Source: Candidatus Eremiobacterota bacterium (GTDB lineage Bacteria; Vulcanimicrobiota; CADAWZ01; Ess09-12). Taken from it: a stretch of 64,000 bases of DNA. How positions within the stretch are numbered: position 1 is the first letter of the stretch; each line of letters opens with the position of its first letter. Of this stretch, positions 42,305 through 52,100 are shown piece by piece. The notes beneath the pieces are model-generated. The model ran no database searches. It had not been told where the DNA came from and saw only the letters and a program-made list of their open reading frames with translations. The translations under genes and the position numbers were made by a program. The stretch is from positions 151,455 to 215,454 of the forward strand of contig JAVHLM010000001.1 in assembly GCA_031082125.1 (NCBI GenBank), given 5' to 3'.

Positions 42305-45300
42305 TGGCCAAGTTCTTCATACACCGCCCTATCGTCGCCATCGTCATCTCCCTTGTCATCCTCATCGCCGGCAGCATTGCAATTCTGGTGCTCCCCATCG
42401 CCCGCTTCCCCGATATCACCCCGCCCTCGGTGCAGGTGAACATCCAGTATCCCGGCGCCGATGCAGCCACGGTCGCCCAGTCAATCGCCATCCCCCTGGA
42501 GTCGCAGGTGAACGGCGCCGAACAGATGATCTACATGTCGTCATACAGCACAAGCGACGGCCAGTATAACCTCACGTGCACCTTCGCCGTAGGCAGGGAC
42601 CCCGATATGGCCAACGTGGACGTGAACAACCGCGTCAGCAAGGCCCAGGCTCAGCTCCCCCAGGATGCCGTGCGCCAGGGCATTACCATCACCAAGCAGT
42701 CTCCCAACATGCTGATGGTTATCGCCCTTTACTCGCCGAACAGGGTCTATGACGACGTGTTCCTGAGCAACTACGCGACCATCCAGATGGTTGACCCCAT
42801 CGCAAGGACCAAGGGAGTGGGCAATACGAAAATCGTAGGGCAGCGCGATTACTCCATGCGCCTCTGGCTTGACCCCGAGAAACTCGCCAAGCTGGGCGTC
42901 TCCGCCAACGATATCTCCACCGTGGTAAACGAGCAGAACGTGCTGGCCCCTGCGGGCTCCATCGGCCAACCGCCGGCAAACACTGGCACGCAGATTCAAT
43001 ACACCGTCAACATGAAGGGGCGCCTTATCGAGGTGGAAGAGTTCAACAACATGATAATAAAATCACTGCCTGACGGCTCGGTGCTCCGCATGCGCGACGT
43101 GGCAAGGGTGGAGCTTGCCGCAAGGACTTACACGAGCTTTGGCAAGCTGAACGACAGCCCGGCGGCCCTTATCATCGTCTACCAGCTCCCCGGCGGGAAC
43201 GCCGTCGAGACCACGAAGCTGCTGTATAAGCTTCTCAAGGAGAAGGAAAAAGACATGCCCCCGGGCCTCAAATGCGAGGTCACCCTTGACACTACCGACT
43301 TTATCATCGTCTCCATAGAAAAAGTGCTCGAGGCCCTGAGGGACGCCGTGATCCTCGTGCTCATCGTGGTCCTTGTCTTCCTGGGGAGCTTCAGGGCCAC
43401 CCTGATCCCCATGCTTGCCGTCCCCGTGTCCCTCATCGGCACCTTCGCCTCATTTCTTGTCCTTGGCTTCTCAATAAATACCCTCTCCCTTTTCGGCATT
43501 GTGCTTGCCGTGGGCATCGTCGTGGATGACGCCATCGTGGTGGTGGAAGCCGTCGAAAGTCACATCGAGCAGGGGATGAGCCCGCTGGAGGCAACGGAAA
43601 AGGCCATGGATGAGGTGACAGCGCCGGTAATCGCCATTGCCCTCGTGCTCTGCGCAGTTTTCGTGCCCGTAGCCTTCATGGGAGGCATCACGGGCCAGCT
43701 TTACAAGCAGTTTGCCCTCACGCTCTCCGTCTCAGTGTGCCTCTCGGCCGGCGTCGCCCTCACGCTCACCCCTGCGCTCTGCAAGATGATCCTGAAGCAC
43801 CGCTCTGACATGAAAGGCATCTTCGGCTTCATATTCGGCTCCTTCAACAAGGTATTCGCCGTGGTGACGCGGCTCTATGTGGGCACGGTGAAGCTCGTCA
43901 TCCGCATAGCCCCCATCTCTCTTCTCATTCTTGCAGGAATATATTATGCCGTGTTCCACCTGGCGACAAAGACTCCCACGGCCTTTGTGCCCGACGAGGA
44001 CCAGGGTTATTTCTTCGTGTCCCTCACCCTCCCTGACGGCGCCTCCTATGAGCGGAACGAAAAATTCACCATGAAGGTCGTAGATTTCGCTAAAACGCTC
44101 CACGGCGTGAAATACGTGACCGTCCTGGGCGGCATGAACATCACGAACAACACGATGAACTCCAACACTACAAGCCTCGTGGTCATGCTCGAAGACTGGG
44201 AGAAGCGCAAGACAAAGGAAAAGAGCATCAGGTACATCATGAAGCATGTCCGCGACTATGTGGCGCAGTTTCCCGACGCCCTGGGCGTCGTCATTCTCCC
44301 GCCGCCCATTCCCGGCCTCGGGAACGCCGGGGGATTCCAGTTCGAGCTCGAGGATCGCCAGGCTCACGGGCTTGATGAGCTCGACAGCATGTCAAAGAAG
44401 TTCATCGCCGCGGCAGGCAAGGACCCGGCCCTGATGAGCCTCTATACAGGCTACAGGACCACGGTGCCCCAGATCAACCTGCAGCTCGACCGCGACAAGA
44501 TTAAGAACCTGGGCATCCCCCTCAACTCCGTGTTCCAGACCATCAATATCTACCTGGGCGGTGTGCCTGTCAATGATTTCAACCTCTATGACCGCGTGTA
44601 CAAGGTGTCAATCCAGGCCGATCCCGACTTCCGCCAGATTCCCGACAACATCAAGAGGCTCTATGTGCAGTCACCGGACGGCAGAATGATCCCCATCTCC
44701 ACCTTCGCCAAGATTGAAGAGGGCTCGGGGCCTTCACTGGTGCAGCGCTATAACCTTTATCCCACGGCGGAGATCATAGGCTCCTCGACACCGGGCTACT
44801 CATCGGGGCAGGCCATGGGAGCCATGGAGCGCATCGCGAAGGAGATTCTTCCCCAGGGATGGAGCTTTGAATGGAGCGGCACGGCATTCCAGGAGAAACT
44901 GGCGGGATCGGCGCAGATTTACATCATGATCCTCGCAATCGTCTTCGTGTTCCTGTTCCTCGCCGCCCAGTACGAGAGCTGGGCAATACCCTTCTCAGTG
45001 CTTTTCGGCCTTCCCGTGGCGGTAATGGGAGCCTTTCTGGCCATCAATGCGGTGAAAATCGTCGATGACGTCTACGTGCAGATCGGCCTCGTGATGCTCC
45101 TGGGCCTGGCAGCGAAGAACGCCATCCTCATCGTGGAGTTTGCCAAGGAGCGTTACGAAAAGGAGGGCATGTCCCTCTTCGATGCCGCCGTGGAAGGCGC
45201 CCGGATCCGATTCAGGCCCATCATGATGACATCTTTCGCCTTCATCCTGGGTGTGTTGCCCCTTGCCACATGCACGGGTGCCGGGGCTGGCTCGCAGCGC

Positions 45301-46356
45301 TCTCTGGGCACCGCAGTGTTCGGCGGCATGACTGCCGCTTCTGCCATAGGCATCTTCTTCATCCCTCTTCTCTATGTGCTTGCCCAGAAAGTCGCCGAGC
45401 TCGGCTCAAAGGGAAAGAAAAAAGACAAGAAGTCTGAAGCCCTTGAGCCTCATGCCGAAGCCGCTACGGAGCAAAAAATGCCCGCTGCGGAGCCCGCTCC
45501 TGCTCCAGTTGATATTATCAAGCGTGATGAGGTTCCTCCCCGGGAAGAGGCACCTGCTGTTCCTGCTGTGCCCAAAGAAGCGCCTCCCGTGAAAATTGTG
45601 CCGCCACCACCGACGGCGGAGAAGCCAGTGCTCATGGAAACGGCACCGCCGCCGAAAGAAACGGCGCCCCTTCCCAAAGCCGCCACAAGAGAGCAGCCCG
45701 ATGCCAAGGCGCCGGAGCGTGCCCCTGAGCCGCCGGTGAAGATGACCGACAGGGCCGCTGAGCAGGCAGCAAAACCCGCTGAGCCAGCGGCAAAAACGCC
45801 GCCTCACGAGAAGGCGCCGGCAAAGGCCGAGGTGCCCCCGAAGGCGCCGTTGGCCGCGGAGAAGCCTCCCCTTCCCGAAGGCACTGCCCTCAGGAAATCT
45901 TACGAGGGGCTTATCCAGAAGATTGCCCATGAAGAAGAGGTTCCCCATGAGCCGCAGGCGCCCGTGAAAAGCCCTGAGCCTCAGCCTTTCTATGACCCGC
46001 GAAAGGCTACGGATGCAAGTCAGTTGCCACAGCAGGTGAAAAAGGCAGAGATGCCTGATACTCACCGGAGATCATCACAGGAAGCACAGGGAAAAGGGCC
46101 TGCCGGAAACGTGGGCCAGAAACCTTCCCAGGAGCCCCCAAAGGCAGCCGGAGAAACCATGCATGGACCCGCCGGTGAGACGGCTGGAAAACCATCTGCG
46201 CCCGGGACCGTTGAGAAACCTCCCCAGGATAAGGCCAAGAAGCCTGAAGGGCCTGCCCAGGGCGCTCCTCCCGCAAGAGAAGAGAAGGCGCCGCCTCCGC
46301 AGGGAAAGCCCCAGAAGCCTTCTTCCGATGAAGGCAAGGGGGGGAAAAGGCAATGA
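42304..46356 (+). CDS. RND multidrug efflux transporter (HAE1/AcrB type) with a ~320-residue C-terminal tail
   Basis: 1,350 residues; AcrB homologues are about 1,040. The RND core has [20 protein letters not shown] (in parts) as TM1, [11 protein letters not shown], the TM4 proton-relay Asp pair ([15 protein letters not shown]) and the TM10 Lys ([16 protein letters not shown]), so the proton relay looks intact; porter-domain motifs are also present. From about residue 1,030 ([17 protein letters not shown]) to the end is a low-complexity region rich in Pro, Ala, Lys and Glu ([38 protein letters not shown]) with no recognised fold. Its role is unknown; it could bind a cytosolic or peripheral partner. 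The outer-membrane gene starts within its stop (ATGA). Confidence 0.95.
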   Translation: MAKFFIHRPIVAIVISLVILIAGSIAILVLPIARFPDITPPSVQVNIQYPGADAATVAQSIAIPLESQVNGAEQMIYMSSYSTSDGQYNLTCTFAVGRDPDMANVDVNNRVSKAQAQLPQDAVRQGITITKQSPNMLMVIALYSPNRVYDDVFLSNYATIQMVDPIARTKGVGNTKIVGQRDYSMRLWLDPEKLAKLGVSANDISTVVNEQNVLAPAGSIGQPPANTGTQIQYTVNMKGRLIEVEEFNNMIIKSLPDGSVLRMRDVARVELAARTYTSFGKLNDSPAALIIVYQLPGGNAVETTKLLYKLLKEKEKDMPPGLKCEVTLDTTDFIIVSIEKVLEALRDAVILVLIVVLVFLGSFRATLIPMLAVPVSLIGTFASFLVLGFSINTLSLFGIVLAVGIVVDDAIVVVEAVESHIEQGMSPLEATEKAMDEVTAPVIAIALVLCAVFVPVAFMGGITGQLYKQFALTLSVSVCLSAGVALTLTPALCKMILKHRSDMKGIFGFIFGSFNKVFAVVTRLYVGTVKLVIRIAPISLLILAGIYYAVFHLATKTPTAFVPDEDQGYFFVSLTLPDGASYERNEKFTMKVVDFAKTLHGVKYVTVLGGMNITNNTMNSNTTSLVVMLEDWEKRKTKEKSIRYIMKHVRDYVAQFPDALGVVILPPPIPGLGNAGGFQFELEDRQAHGLDELDSMSKKFIAAAGKDPALMSLYTGYRTTVPQINLQLDRDKIKNLGIPLNSVFQTINIYLGGVPVNDFNLYDRVYKVSIQADPDFRQIPDNIKRLYVQSPDGRMIPISTFAKIEEGSGPSLVQRYNLYPTAEIIGSSTPGYSSGQAMGAMERIAKEILPQGWSFEWSGTAFQEKLAGSAQIYIMILAIVFVFLFLAAQYESWAIPFSVLFGLPVAVMGAFLAINAVKIVDDVYVQIGLVMLLGLAAKNAILIVEFAKERYEKEGMSLFDAAVEGARIRFRPIMMTSFAFILGVLPLATCTGAGAGSQRSLGTAVFGGMTAASAIGIFFIPLLYVLAQKVAELGSKGKKKDKKSEALEPHAEAATEQKMPAAEPAPAPVDIIKRDEVPPREEAPAVPAVPKEAPPVKIVPPPPTAEKPVLMETAPPPKETAPLPKAATREQPDAKAPERAPEPPVKMTDRAAEQAAKPAEPAAKTPPHEKAPAKAEVPPKAPLAAEKPPLPEGTALRKSYEGLIQKIAHEEEVPHEPQAPVKSPEPQPFYDPRKATDASQLPQQVKKAEMPDTHRRSSQEAQGKGPAGNVGQKPSQEPPKAAGETMHGPAGETAGKPSAPGTVEKPPQDKAKKPEGPAQGAPPAREEKAPPPQGKPQKPSSDEGKGGKRQ

Positions 46357-48026
46357 GGCTCCGGCAGACTGTTCTTTCCCTTGCATTATTACTTGCCACT
46401 CTGGGGCTCACCCTGACCTCCTGCAATGACGGCCCCGCATACGTGCGCCCTCCTCTGGACATACCGGGCACTTTCCGCTTCGGGCCAGAGAAGGCCGAGA
46501 TTGCCGAGGTGAAGGCCTATATGGGGGACCTCTTCTGGTGGGATTTTTTCCAGGACGAGACCCTCAAGGACCTCATCGCGACGGCCCTGGTGAAAAACTA
46601 TGACGTGAAGCTCGCCGCCGAGAAAATTGAGCAGGCAAGAGCCCAGGTCGGCTTGGCCCGCTCGGCCCAGTATCCCAACCTGTCAGGCGTGGTAAACTAT
46701 TCGACTTACAAGTACTCTGAATATTCGCCCACATGGACCGCCCATGGCGCCCAGTCAGCGTCGGATTCTTTCAACATCGGGCTCCAGTCAAGCTACCAGG
46801 TGGATTTCTGGGGGCAGTACCGCAATGCCACGGCAGCCCAGCGGGCCACCCTGCTGGCGACGGAAGAGGCGAGAAACGTGGTCTTTCTCACCCTGGTAAG
46901 CCAGGTGGCAACAGCATACTTTCAGCTCCTCGAGCTGGACATGGAGCTTGAGATCTCGAAAAGCACCCTCACGTCCCGCGAGCAGTCCCTCGCCCTTGTG
47001 ACGGCCCGCGAGGAAGGCGGCGTGGCCACCATGCTCGACGTGGACCAGGCAAAGGTTCTCGTCATCACCGCCCAGGCCACCATCACCCAGATCCAGCAGC
47101 AGCAGGCCATCACTGAGGATTACCTCTCCTTCCTCCTCGGGATGAACCCCCGGGATATCCCAAGGGGGAAAACGCTGCTGGAGCAGCTGAAAGGTGAGCC
47201 AATACCGCCGGGCCTCCCCTCATCGCTGCTCATCAACAGGCCCGACATAAGGCAGGCTGAGCTTCAGATCGTTGCGGCGAACCTGCAGATCGGCGCCGCC
47301 AGGGCCCTGTTCTTTCCCCAGATCAGCCTTACGGCCCAGAGCGGGTCCCTCACCAAGCAGCTCACCGACCTGTTCCTTGTCAACTCTTATAACACCAGCG
47401 GAATAGCTGCACTCCTCCAGCCAATCTACAACGCGGGCCAGATCAAATCGAACGTGCAGATCGCTGAATCGGTGAAGCGCCAGGCGGCTCTCACCTACCA
47501 GAGGATAGTGTTAAACGCATTCAAAGAGGTCTCGGATGCCCTTGTCTCCTACCAGCAGTCAAAAATATACAGAAAACAGATGGAGGAGCAGACTGCAACG
47601 CTTTCAAACCAGTCCGATCTTGCCAACATGCGTTACGAGGGAGGTGTCTCGAGCTATCTCGAGGTCCTTGACACGGAAACACGCTATTTCAGCGCCGAGC
47701 TTGCCCTGGCAAAAGCCCAGCTCAACGAGCTTCTTTACATTGTCAACATATACGCGGCCCTGGGCGGGGGATGGAACCAGGCCGGGGCGCCTTTGCCAAC
47801 GCCGCTGCCATCGCCTCTCCCGACACCCTCTGCATCAGCTGCACCTGCGTCATCTGCGCCAACAACAGCAGCATCGCCCTCACCGACAACGGCGGCACCC
47901 ACACCAACACCGACAGAATCAGCGGCGCCTTCACCGACAAAGCCCGTGCCTATGCCGACTGCAAGAATAACGCCGATATCCATACCGTCCTCATCGTCTT
48001 CGCCAACGCCCGCACCTTCAAAATAA
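46353..48026 (+). CDS. TolC/NodT-family outer-membrane efflux lipoprotein with Pro/Thr/Ser-rich tail
   Basis: 557 residues, start overlapping the RND stop. Signal peptide with lipobox LTSC (Cys24). Two OEP repeats: the first with [18 protein letters not shown] and repeats of coiled-coil helices ([42 protein letters not shown]), the second with [20 protein letters not shown] and [14 protein letters not shown], ending [14 protein letters not shown] near 475. The last 78 residues are an extreme Pro/Thr/Ser/Ala tail ([15 protein letters not shown]... style). Only the tail is unlike homologues; it could extend from the channel on the periplasmic side or the surface. Completes the tripartite pump. 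Confidence 0.93.
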   Translation: MRLRQTVLSLALLLATLGLTLTSCNDGPAYVRPPLDIPGTFRFGPEKAEIAEVKAYMGDLFWWDFFQDETLKDLIATALVKNYDVKLAAEKIEQARAQVGLARSAQYPNLSGVVNYSTYKYSEYSPTWTAHGAQSASDSFNIGLQSSYQVDFWGQYRNATAAQRATLLATEEARNVVFLTLVSQVATAYFQLLELDMELEISKSTLTSREQSLALVTAREEGGVATMLDVDQAKVLVITAQATITQIQQQQAITEDYLSFLLGMNPRDIPRGKTLLEQLKGEPIPPGLPSSLLINRPDIRQAELQIVAANLQIGAARALFFPQISLTAQSGSLTKQLTDLFLVNSYNTSGIAALLQPIYNAGQIKSNVQIAESVKRQAALTYQRIVLNAFKEVSDALVSYQQSKIYRKQMEEQTATLSNQSDLANMRYEGGVSSYLEVLDTETRYFSAELALAKAQLNELLYIVNIYAALGGGWNQAGAPLPTPLPSPLPTPSASAAPASSAPTTAASPSPTTAAPTPTPTESAAPSPTKPVPMPTARITPISIPSSSSSPTPAPSK

Positions 48027-48039
48027 CCAAGGAGGCTCC

Positions 48040-48780
48040 ATGAAACTCTCAGGAATCATCACCCTTCTCGCCTTATGCCTTCTGACGGCACCCCATGGGG
48101 CATGTGCCCAGGAAAGCCCCATAAACGTGAATCTCTATTATAACAACTACACTATCCCGGGCCAGGTGATGATGGTCAACGGGAACCCTTATCTTTCAAT
48201 CGACTCCATAAGGACCCTCTTCCCCCGTGCAAACATCTCCGATTCCGGGAAAGGCACATATATGGTCAACGGCAAAGCGGTGAACATCTACCATTACTAT
48301 AACCATCTTTACCTGGATACCGGGCAGTTTGCCGGGGCTCTCAACCTGGTGCCAAAGTATATAAGGGAAAAGCTCGAGATAGTCTTTGTGGACAAGCGCG
48401 AGCAGGTAAAGGGCGTGAGCGTCCCCGAGAATCCGCCGATCAGAATGGAGATCCTCACCAGGAAACAGGGGGTCTCCTCGGAGCCTGTCAACTCCGTGTC
48501 GCAGCTCTTCCGCGTGAGCCTCGTCAACGTCTCCCAGAAGCCGTACGTGCTCAACTACTACGATATTCTTCTCATAGGGACGAGCGGCAGCAGGTACGCA
48601 AGCATCAACAACATGAAGTACGAGATTGTCTATGGAGACAATACCCTCGATTCAAGGGTCATGCTCTCGCCGGGGCAGAAGCAGGTCGTCATAGTGACTT
48701 TCAACATCCCGCCGGGCGACTCTCCCAAATACCTGGTCATCTTCCAGAACAGCGCCATACAGGGATATTCAAGGTTATAA
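48040..48780 (+). CDS. Exported protein with copper-amine-oxidase-N-like and DUF4352-like parts
   Basis: 246 residues, AAGGAGG 5 nt before the ATG and 13 bp after the TolC gene, so probably in the same operon. Signal peptide cleaved after ACA (about 23). The first half (about 30-105; NGNPYLSIDSIRTLFPRANIS, TYMVNGKAVNIYHYYNHLYLD in parts) looks like copper amine oxidase N-terminal/stalk repeats. The second half (about 120-246; SQLFRVSLVNVSQKPYVLNYYDILLIG, VVIVTFNIPPGDSPKYLVI in parts) resembles the DUF4352 Ig-like fold. No enzymatic site. Its link to the efflux pump is only positional. Confidence 0.72.
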   Translation: MKLSGIITLLALCLLTAPHGACAQESPINVNLYYNNYTIPGQVMMVNGNPYLSIDSIRTLFPRANISDSGKGTYMVNGKAVNIYHYYNHLYLDTGQFAGALNLVPKYIREKLEIVFVDKREQVKGVSVPENPPIRMEILTRKQGVSSEPVNSVSQLFRVSLVNVSQKPYVLNYYDILLIGTSGSRYASINNMKYEIVYGDNTLDSRVMLSPGQKQVVIVTFNIPPGDSPKYLVIFQNSAIQGYSRL

Positions 48781-48781
48781 G

Positions 48782-50371
48782 CTACCCGGCATAGGCCTCA
48801 TCCTGCTCAATCGACGAGAGAACCCAGCCGAACTCGCCTGAGGTAATCTTGCTCTCACAGAATTCACAGATGCCCGCCATGTTCACCTTGAGCTCGGCGC
48901 CGCAGTTGGGGCAGAATCCTTCATGGCGGGCCTTTTCCCCTGCGCCGACGCCGCTTCTTCTGATGAATGTCCAGTACTCACTGAACTTCCTGGGGGTATT
49001 CCTGTTCCCGTCTACAACTTTTCCCTGTGAATCTATGGTGTAATCCTTCATGCGTGCCCAGATCCTCATCGTGATGCTTTCATAGTACGCGTCAGGCTCA
49101 ATCTTGGCTGTCTCCACCTTGAGTATCTGGATATCCTCCAGCATATTTCTCAGCCCTTCAGCCCGGTAACGGTCGATCCAGTACCGGTGAGTCGAGAAGA
49201 GGTGCTCGGTCTCATAGGGCCGCGCTTTCTCCCAGGCGCAGGAGGTCCAGGCATCCTGGATGGCAATGAACGTTGACTTCACAAGCTGCTCGAACTCATT
49301 CCAGGAGAACGAGGGGTTCCGCGCCTCAAAGGCCTGCTTCTCTGCCGCAAGGCCCGGCTGGTACACCGTGGGCTCATCGGTGCCCTCCTCTACCCCGCCT
49401 CCTGACAGCTCAAGAGGCGGTCGGGGGATTTTTTCAATCACCTCCACACCTGTCACCAGCCAGTGGAAATCACCCTTGTTCACGACGCTGTCGCAATGAG
49501 GGCAGGTTCCGTCGGGCCTGGGCTCCTCGGGGCTCCCGCATGAGGGGCAGTGAAGGGACGCAATCTGGTCAGGCGGCTTTGAGAGCACTCCCTTTTTCCT
49601 CTCAAGGATCCACTGCTCCCTGGCATAATAAATGGCAGGCTTTGCGCCGCTTCCCCCATGCTCGGTGTAATTGGCCTCGAAAAGCACCTTGATGACGTCG
49701 GCGTCGGGCCGGGACTGGTCAATCTCCAGGATGTCGGAAACGCCTGTCACCACGTTGTCAACGGCGGACACCGAAGAGGATGACTTTCCCGCTTCTTCGA
49801 GAAGGGGCCGGGAAATATAGGAGGGGAGCTCTCCCCATTCCTTTGTGCCCCGCGCTGTCTGGAACTTGGCGTAAAGGACATGGATAAAATCCATGAAGAG
49901 GGGTCTTGAGAAGTTTCTGTCGCTCTCCTTGAGCTTTTTAATCTGCTCCGCCAGGCTGAGCTTCTGCGCGGGGGTAAAGAACACCGAGCCTCCCGTCGAG
50001 ACGGATTTTATGCCTTTCCTCGCAGCGATGACGATGACGGCAATTATAACGGCAAACACAATGAGCGTGATAAAGCAGGTGAAGCAGTCTGCCGATCCGG
50101 AGCTCCCGCCGGTGTACGAGGAGCTGCGGCTATGGCTGTTGTATCCGCCTGTGCTATGGCTGCTTCCTGAACTGTGGGAGCCGCTTGAGCTTCGGGATCC
50201 GCTCGAGCCGCTCGACCGGCGCGAGGACGATCCCCCGCTCGATCTTTTAGAGCCGCTGTAACTGTGGCCGCCTCCGGCTCTCCCGTCGGCCTCCTCGGCA
50301 AAAAATGCGAAGAGCAGGAGGGCCATCACTGCGATAAGCAACAGACTGATGAACTGGCGGGAAATCTTCAT
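48782..50371 (-). CDS. Tim44-like domain protein with two zinc ribbons
   Basis: 529 residues from ATG at 50371 (AAGAGGCG upstream); an in-frame start at 50395 is less well placed. A signal-like helix (about 7-24), a Ser/Gly-rich stretch (GSKRSSGGSSSRRSSGSS type) and a membrane helix near 100-125 (CFITLIVFAVIIAVIVIAA) lead into a Tim44-like region: LSLAEQIKKLKESDRNFSRP, ARGTKEWGELPSYISRPL, later FEQLVKSTFIAIQDAW and HLFSTHRYWIDRYRAEGLRN. Two zinc ribbons: CPSCG...CPHC near 280 and CPNCG...CEFC near 500. Bacterial Tim44-like proteins bind membranes; the double ribbons are unusual. Function unknown. Convergent with the previous gene; probably with the zf-TFIIB gene upstream. Confidence 0.8.
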   Translation of the reverse strand: MKISRQFISLLLIAVMALLLFAFFAEEADGRAGGGHSYSGSKRSSGGSSSRRSSGSSGSRSSSGSHSSGSSHSTGGYNSHSRSSSYTGGSSGSADCFTCFITLIVFAVIIAVIVIAARKGIKSVSTGGSVFFTPAQKLSLAEQIKKLKESDRNFSRPLFMDFIHVLYAKFQTARGTKEWGELPSYISRPLLEEAGKSSSSVSAVDNVVTGVSDILEIDQSRPDADVIKVLFEANYTEHGGSGAKPAIYYAREQWILERKKGVLSKPPDQIASLHCPSCGSPEEPRPDGTCPHCDSVVNKGDFHWLVTGVEVIEKIPRPPLELSGGGVEEGTDEPTVYQPGLAAEKQAFEARNPSFSWNEFEQLVKSTFIAIQDAWTSCAWEKARPYETEHLFSTHRYWIDRYRAEGLRNMLEDIQILKVETAKIEPDAYYESITMRIWARMKDYTIDSQGKVVDGNRNTPRKFSEYWTFIRRSGVGAGEKARHEGFCPNCGAELKVNMAGICEFCESKITSGEFGWVLSSIEQDEAYAG

Positions 50372-50414
50372 GGGAGCGCCTCTTTCTCTCAACAAAATGC
50401 CCTGGAGGAGAATT

Positions 50415-50807
50415 CTATTCCTCTTTTACCCCTAAGCTGTCGAAAAAGTTCTTCAGGAGTGCCTTCACAAGGATGGCACCCTTCTCTCTCACTCTCTCAA
50501 GCTCTTTCATATCGAGCCAGATGCCGAAACATTCCGTGCAGCGGTCTATGGTGATCTTGCTGAACGGCTTTGGTTCGAGGTCAGCGCCGCACTTAGGGCA
50601 TTTCATGTAGTGGAGCTGTTTTCTCTCCTCGAGCTTCTGGAGCTCCTGCTGGCGCTTCTTAAACTCCTCCTCGCGCTCCTGCTCAAGCTCGATCTCCTTT
50701 TTCTGCTCCTCGATGTACTCCCTGTCCTGCTCCATGAAGTAACGGTCCTCGGACTCCAGCTTTTTGAAGGCCTTGGTATGGGAATAGTACTGGTCGTCGT
50801 GTTTCAT
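50415..50807 (-). CDS. TFIIB-type zinc-ribbon protein
   Basis: 130 residues from the ATG at 50807 (SD GGGGGAG just upstream); a long in-frame extension upstream to 51089 is not supported. A highly charged coiled coil (about 25-65; EEQKKEIELEQEREEEFKKRQQEL in parts) precedes a zf-TFIIB domain: CPKCGADLEPKPFSKITIDRC-TECFGIWLD, the characteristic C-x2-C-x16-19-C-x2-C and a following FGIWLD. Such small proteins are of unknown function. It is 43 bp upstream of the Tim44-like gene, same strand; both carry zinc ribbons, suggesting a shared job. Confidence 0.88.
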   Translation of the reverse strand: MKHDDQYYSHTKAFKKLESEDRYFMEQDREYIEEQKKEIELEQEREEEFKKRQQELQKLEERKQLHYMKCPKCGADLEPKPFSKITIDRCTECFGIWLDMKELERVREKGAILVKALLKNFFDSLGVKEE

Positions 50808-50862
50808 TGCTCCCCCTGTCCTGCATTCTCTTGGGGACTTCGCCGCGGGGCAGATCATCCCT

Positions 50863-50876
50863 GAAGTATATACTTC
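50863..50876. promoter_or_regulatory. 14-bp perfect palindrome, possible operator
   Basis: GAAGTATATACTTC is its own reverse complement. It lies 56 nt upstream of the zf-TFIIB start, in the divergent spacer with the TPR gene, and contains a TATACT -10-like box on each strand. A dimeric repressor site is a guess. Confidence 0.4.
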
Positions 50877-50957
50877 TTTGAGGTAATGGCATCTCCCTCC
50901 CTCGGTGCTCCTTCTCAGGCAGTATGCCGGGTGATGAAAATAGGACCAAGGTCCCAG

Positions 50958-50986
50958 TAGACAAAAGGCCCATACCCTGCTAAAAT
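50958..50986 (+). promoter_or_regulatory. Sigma70-type promoter for the TPR gene
   Basis: TAGACA (50958-50963), 17-bp spacer, TAAAAT (50981-50986): each box one mismatch from consensus and ideal spacing. The ATG is at 51031. Confidence 0.72.
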
Positions 50987-51030
50987 ATACTTTATCTGGC
51001 TTGTGCCAGCAAATTAAAGGAGGTACTGTT

Positions 51031-51999
51031 ATGAAAAGAAAGGCAATGATCTTGACGGCAATGGCGGTAATTCTGCTCTTTGCATTCACCGCGGCATGCT
51101 ACGCTGAGGATGCCCAGACGCTGTACGTCGCCGGCGTCAAGAAAATCCAGGACAGGCAGTTTGAGAAAGCCATCAAGGATTTCGAAAAAGCAATCGGCCT
51201 CAACAAAGGGTTTGTGAAAGCATACGTGGGAAAAGGACTGTGCTATTTCATGCTCGACAACCACAAGAAAGCCATTGAAGACTTCAACATGGCCATTCAG
51301 CGCGATCCCGAGAACGCCACCGCCCTCTTCTGGCGGGGAGCCTCATACCTGATGGCAGGAGACTCAAAGTCGGCAATCCCTGATTTCTCCGGGGTGCTGA
51401 GAAAACAGCCTGAAAACGCCTACTCCCATCTTTTCAAGGGCATCGCCTCATTCCGTATTGCCAAGCTTGACGACGCCATCTCCGACGTGAGCAAGTCCAT
51501 CTCCGCCAACCCCAGGAAAGCAGAGCCCTACGTGATAAGAGGCCTGTGCTACTGGAAAAAGAAGAGTTACGATTCAGCGGTGAGAGACTTCAAGAGAGGC
51601 ATCGAGATTGATCCCTCCAATGCCTATTACCAGCTCCTCGCTTACACCGCGAAGGCGATAAACGGCGACCCTTCCACCGATGACCTTGCAAAATTCTACG
51701 GCCAGGATGCCGCGAAAAAAGACAAGATGGTTTACCAGCTCATAGGCATGATGCTTGGCAAGGTTACCACCGATGAGTGCCTGAAAACCGCCGAAAAGTC
51801 TGAGCCCGCCAAGCTGAGAGGCACCATGATCCAGCAGGCCCAGTTCTTTGTCTCCTCCTATTATCAGATCAAGGGCGACAAGGAGAAGAGCAAAAAGTAC
51901 CTCGATCTCGCAGAGAAAGGTGAGAACAAGCTCTTTGTCATGGCGGCGATCATGAAGATGGTGTTCTATGAACTGAAGGGGACCCTTGAAGCAAAATAG
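51031..51999 (+). CDS. Exported TPR-repeat protein
   Basis: 322 residues from ATG at 51031 (AAAGGAGG 7 nt upstream). The signal peptide runs MKRKAMILTAMAVILLFAF and ends TAACYA-ED; the TAAC could alternatively be a lipobox. About six TPRs fill 30-235 with the usual A-x-x-x-Y-x-x-x-G...AI-DF-x-x-AI pattern (EKAIKDFEKAIGLNKGFVKAY, KKAIEDFNMAIQRDPENATAL in parts). The C-terminal 90 residues are helical. It has its own promoter and an intrinsic terminator 22 bp after the stop, so it is a monocistronic unit. Probably a periplasmic protein-binding scaffold. Confidence 0.93.
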   Translation: MKRKAMILTAMAVILLFAFTAACYAEDAQTLYVAGVKKIQDRQFEKAIKDFEKAIGLNKGFVKAYVGKGLCYFMLDNHKKAIEDFNMAIQRDPENATALFWRGASYLMAGDSKSAIPDFSGVLRKQPENAYSHLFKGIASFRIAKLDDAISDVSKSISANPRKAEPYVIRGLCYWKKKSYDSAVRDFKRGIEIDPSNAYYQLLAYTAKAINGDPSTDDLAKFYGQDAAKKDKMVYQLIGMMLGKVTTDECLKTAEKSEPAKLRGTMIQQAQFFVSSYYQIKGDKEKSKKYLDLAEKGENKLFVMAAIMKMVFYELKGTLEAK

Positions 52000-52021
52000 G
52001 GACAGCCTTTCCAGACAGCGA

Positions 52022-52056
52022 AAAGAGCCGGCCTCCCGGTACGGGACCGGCTTTTT
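52022..52056 (+). terminator. Rho-independent terminator of the TPR gene
   Basis: AAAGAGCCGG pairs with CCGGCTTTTT (10-bp stem, one G-T), inside which CCCG/CGGG forms a nested stem around a 3-nt loop, followed by a T-run. 22 bp after the TPR stop; the downstream gene starts at 52101. Confidence 0.8.
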
Positions 52057-52100
52057 CGCGTTGCCTTCCTTGAAGCGGAATAATACACCGGAGGTGAAGG

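Noticed and set aside
45406..46065. Open frames antisense to the RND tail
   Set aside because: Arg/Leu/Gly-rich complement of the Pro/Ala/Lys/Glu tail, without a SD; produced by base composition.
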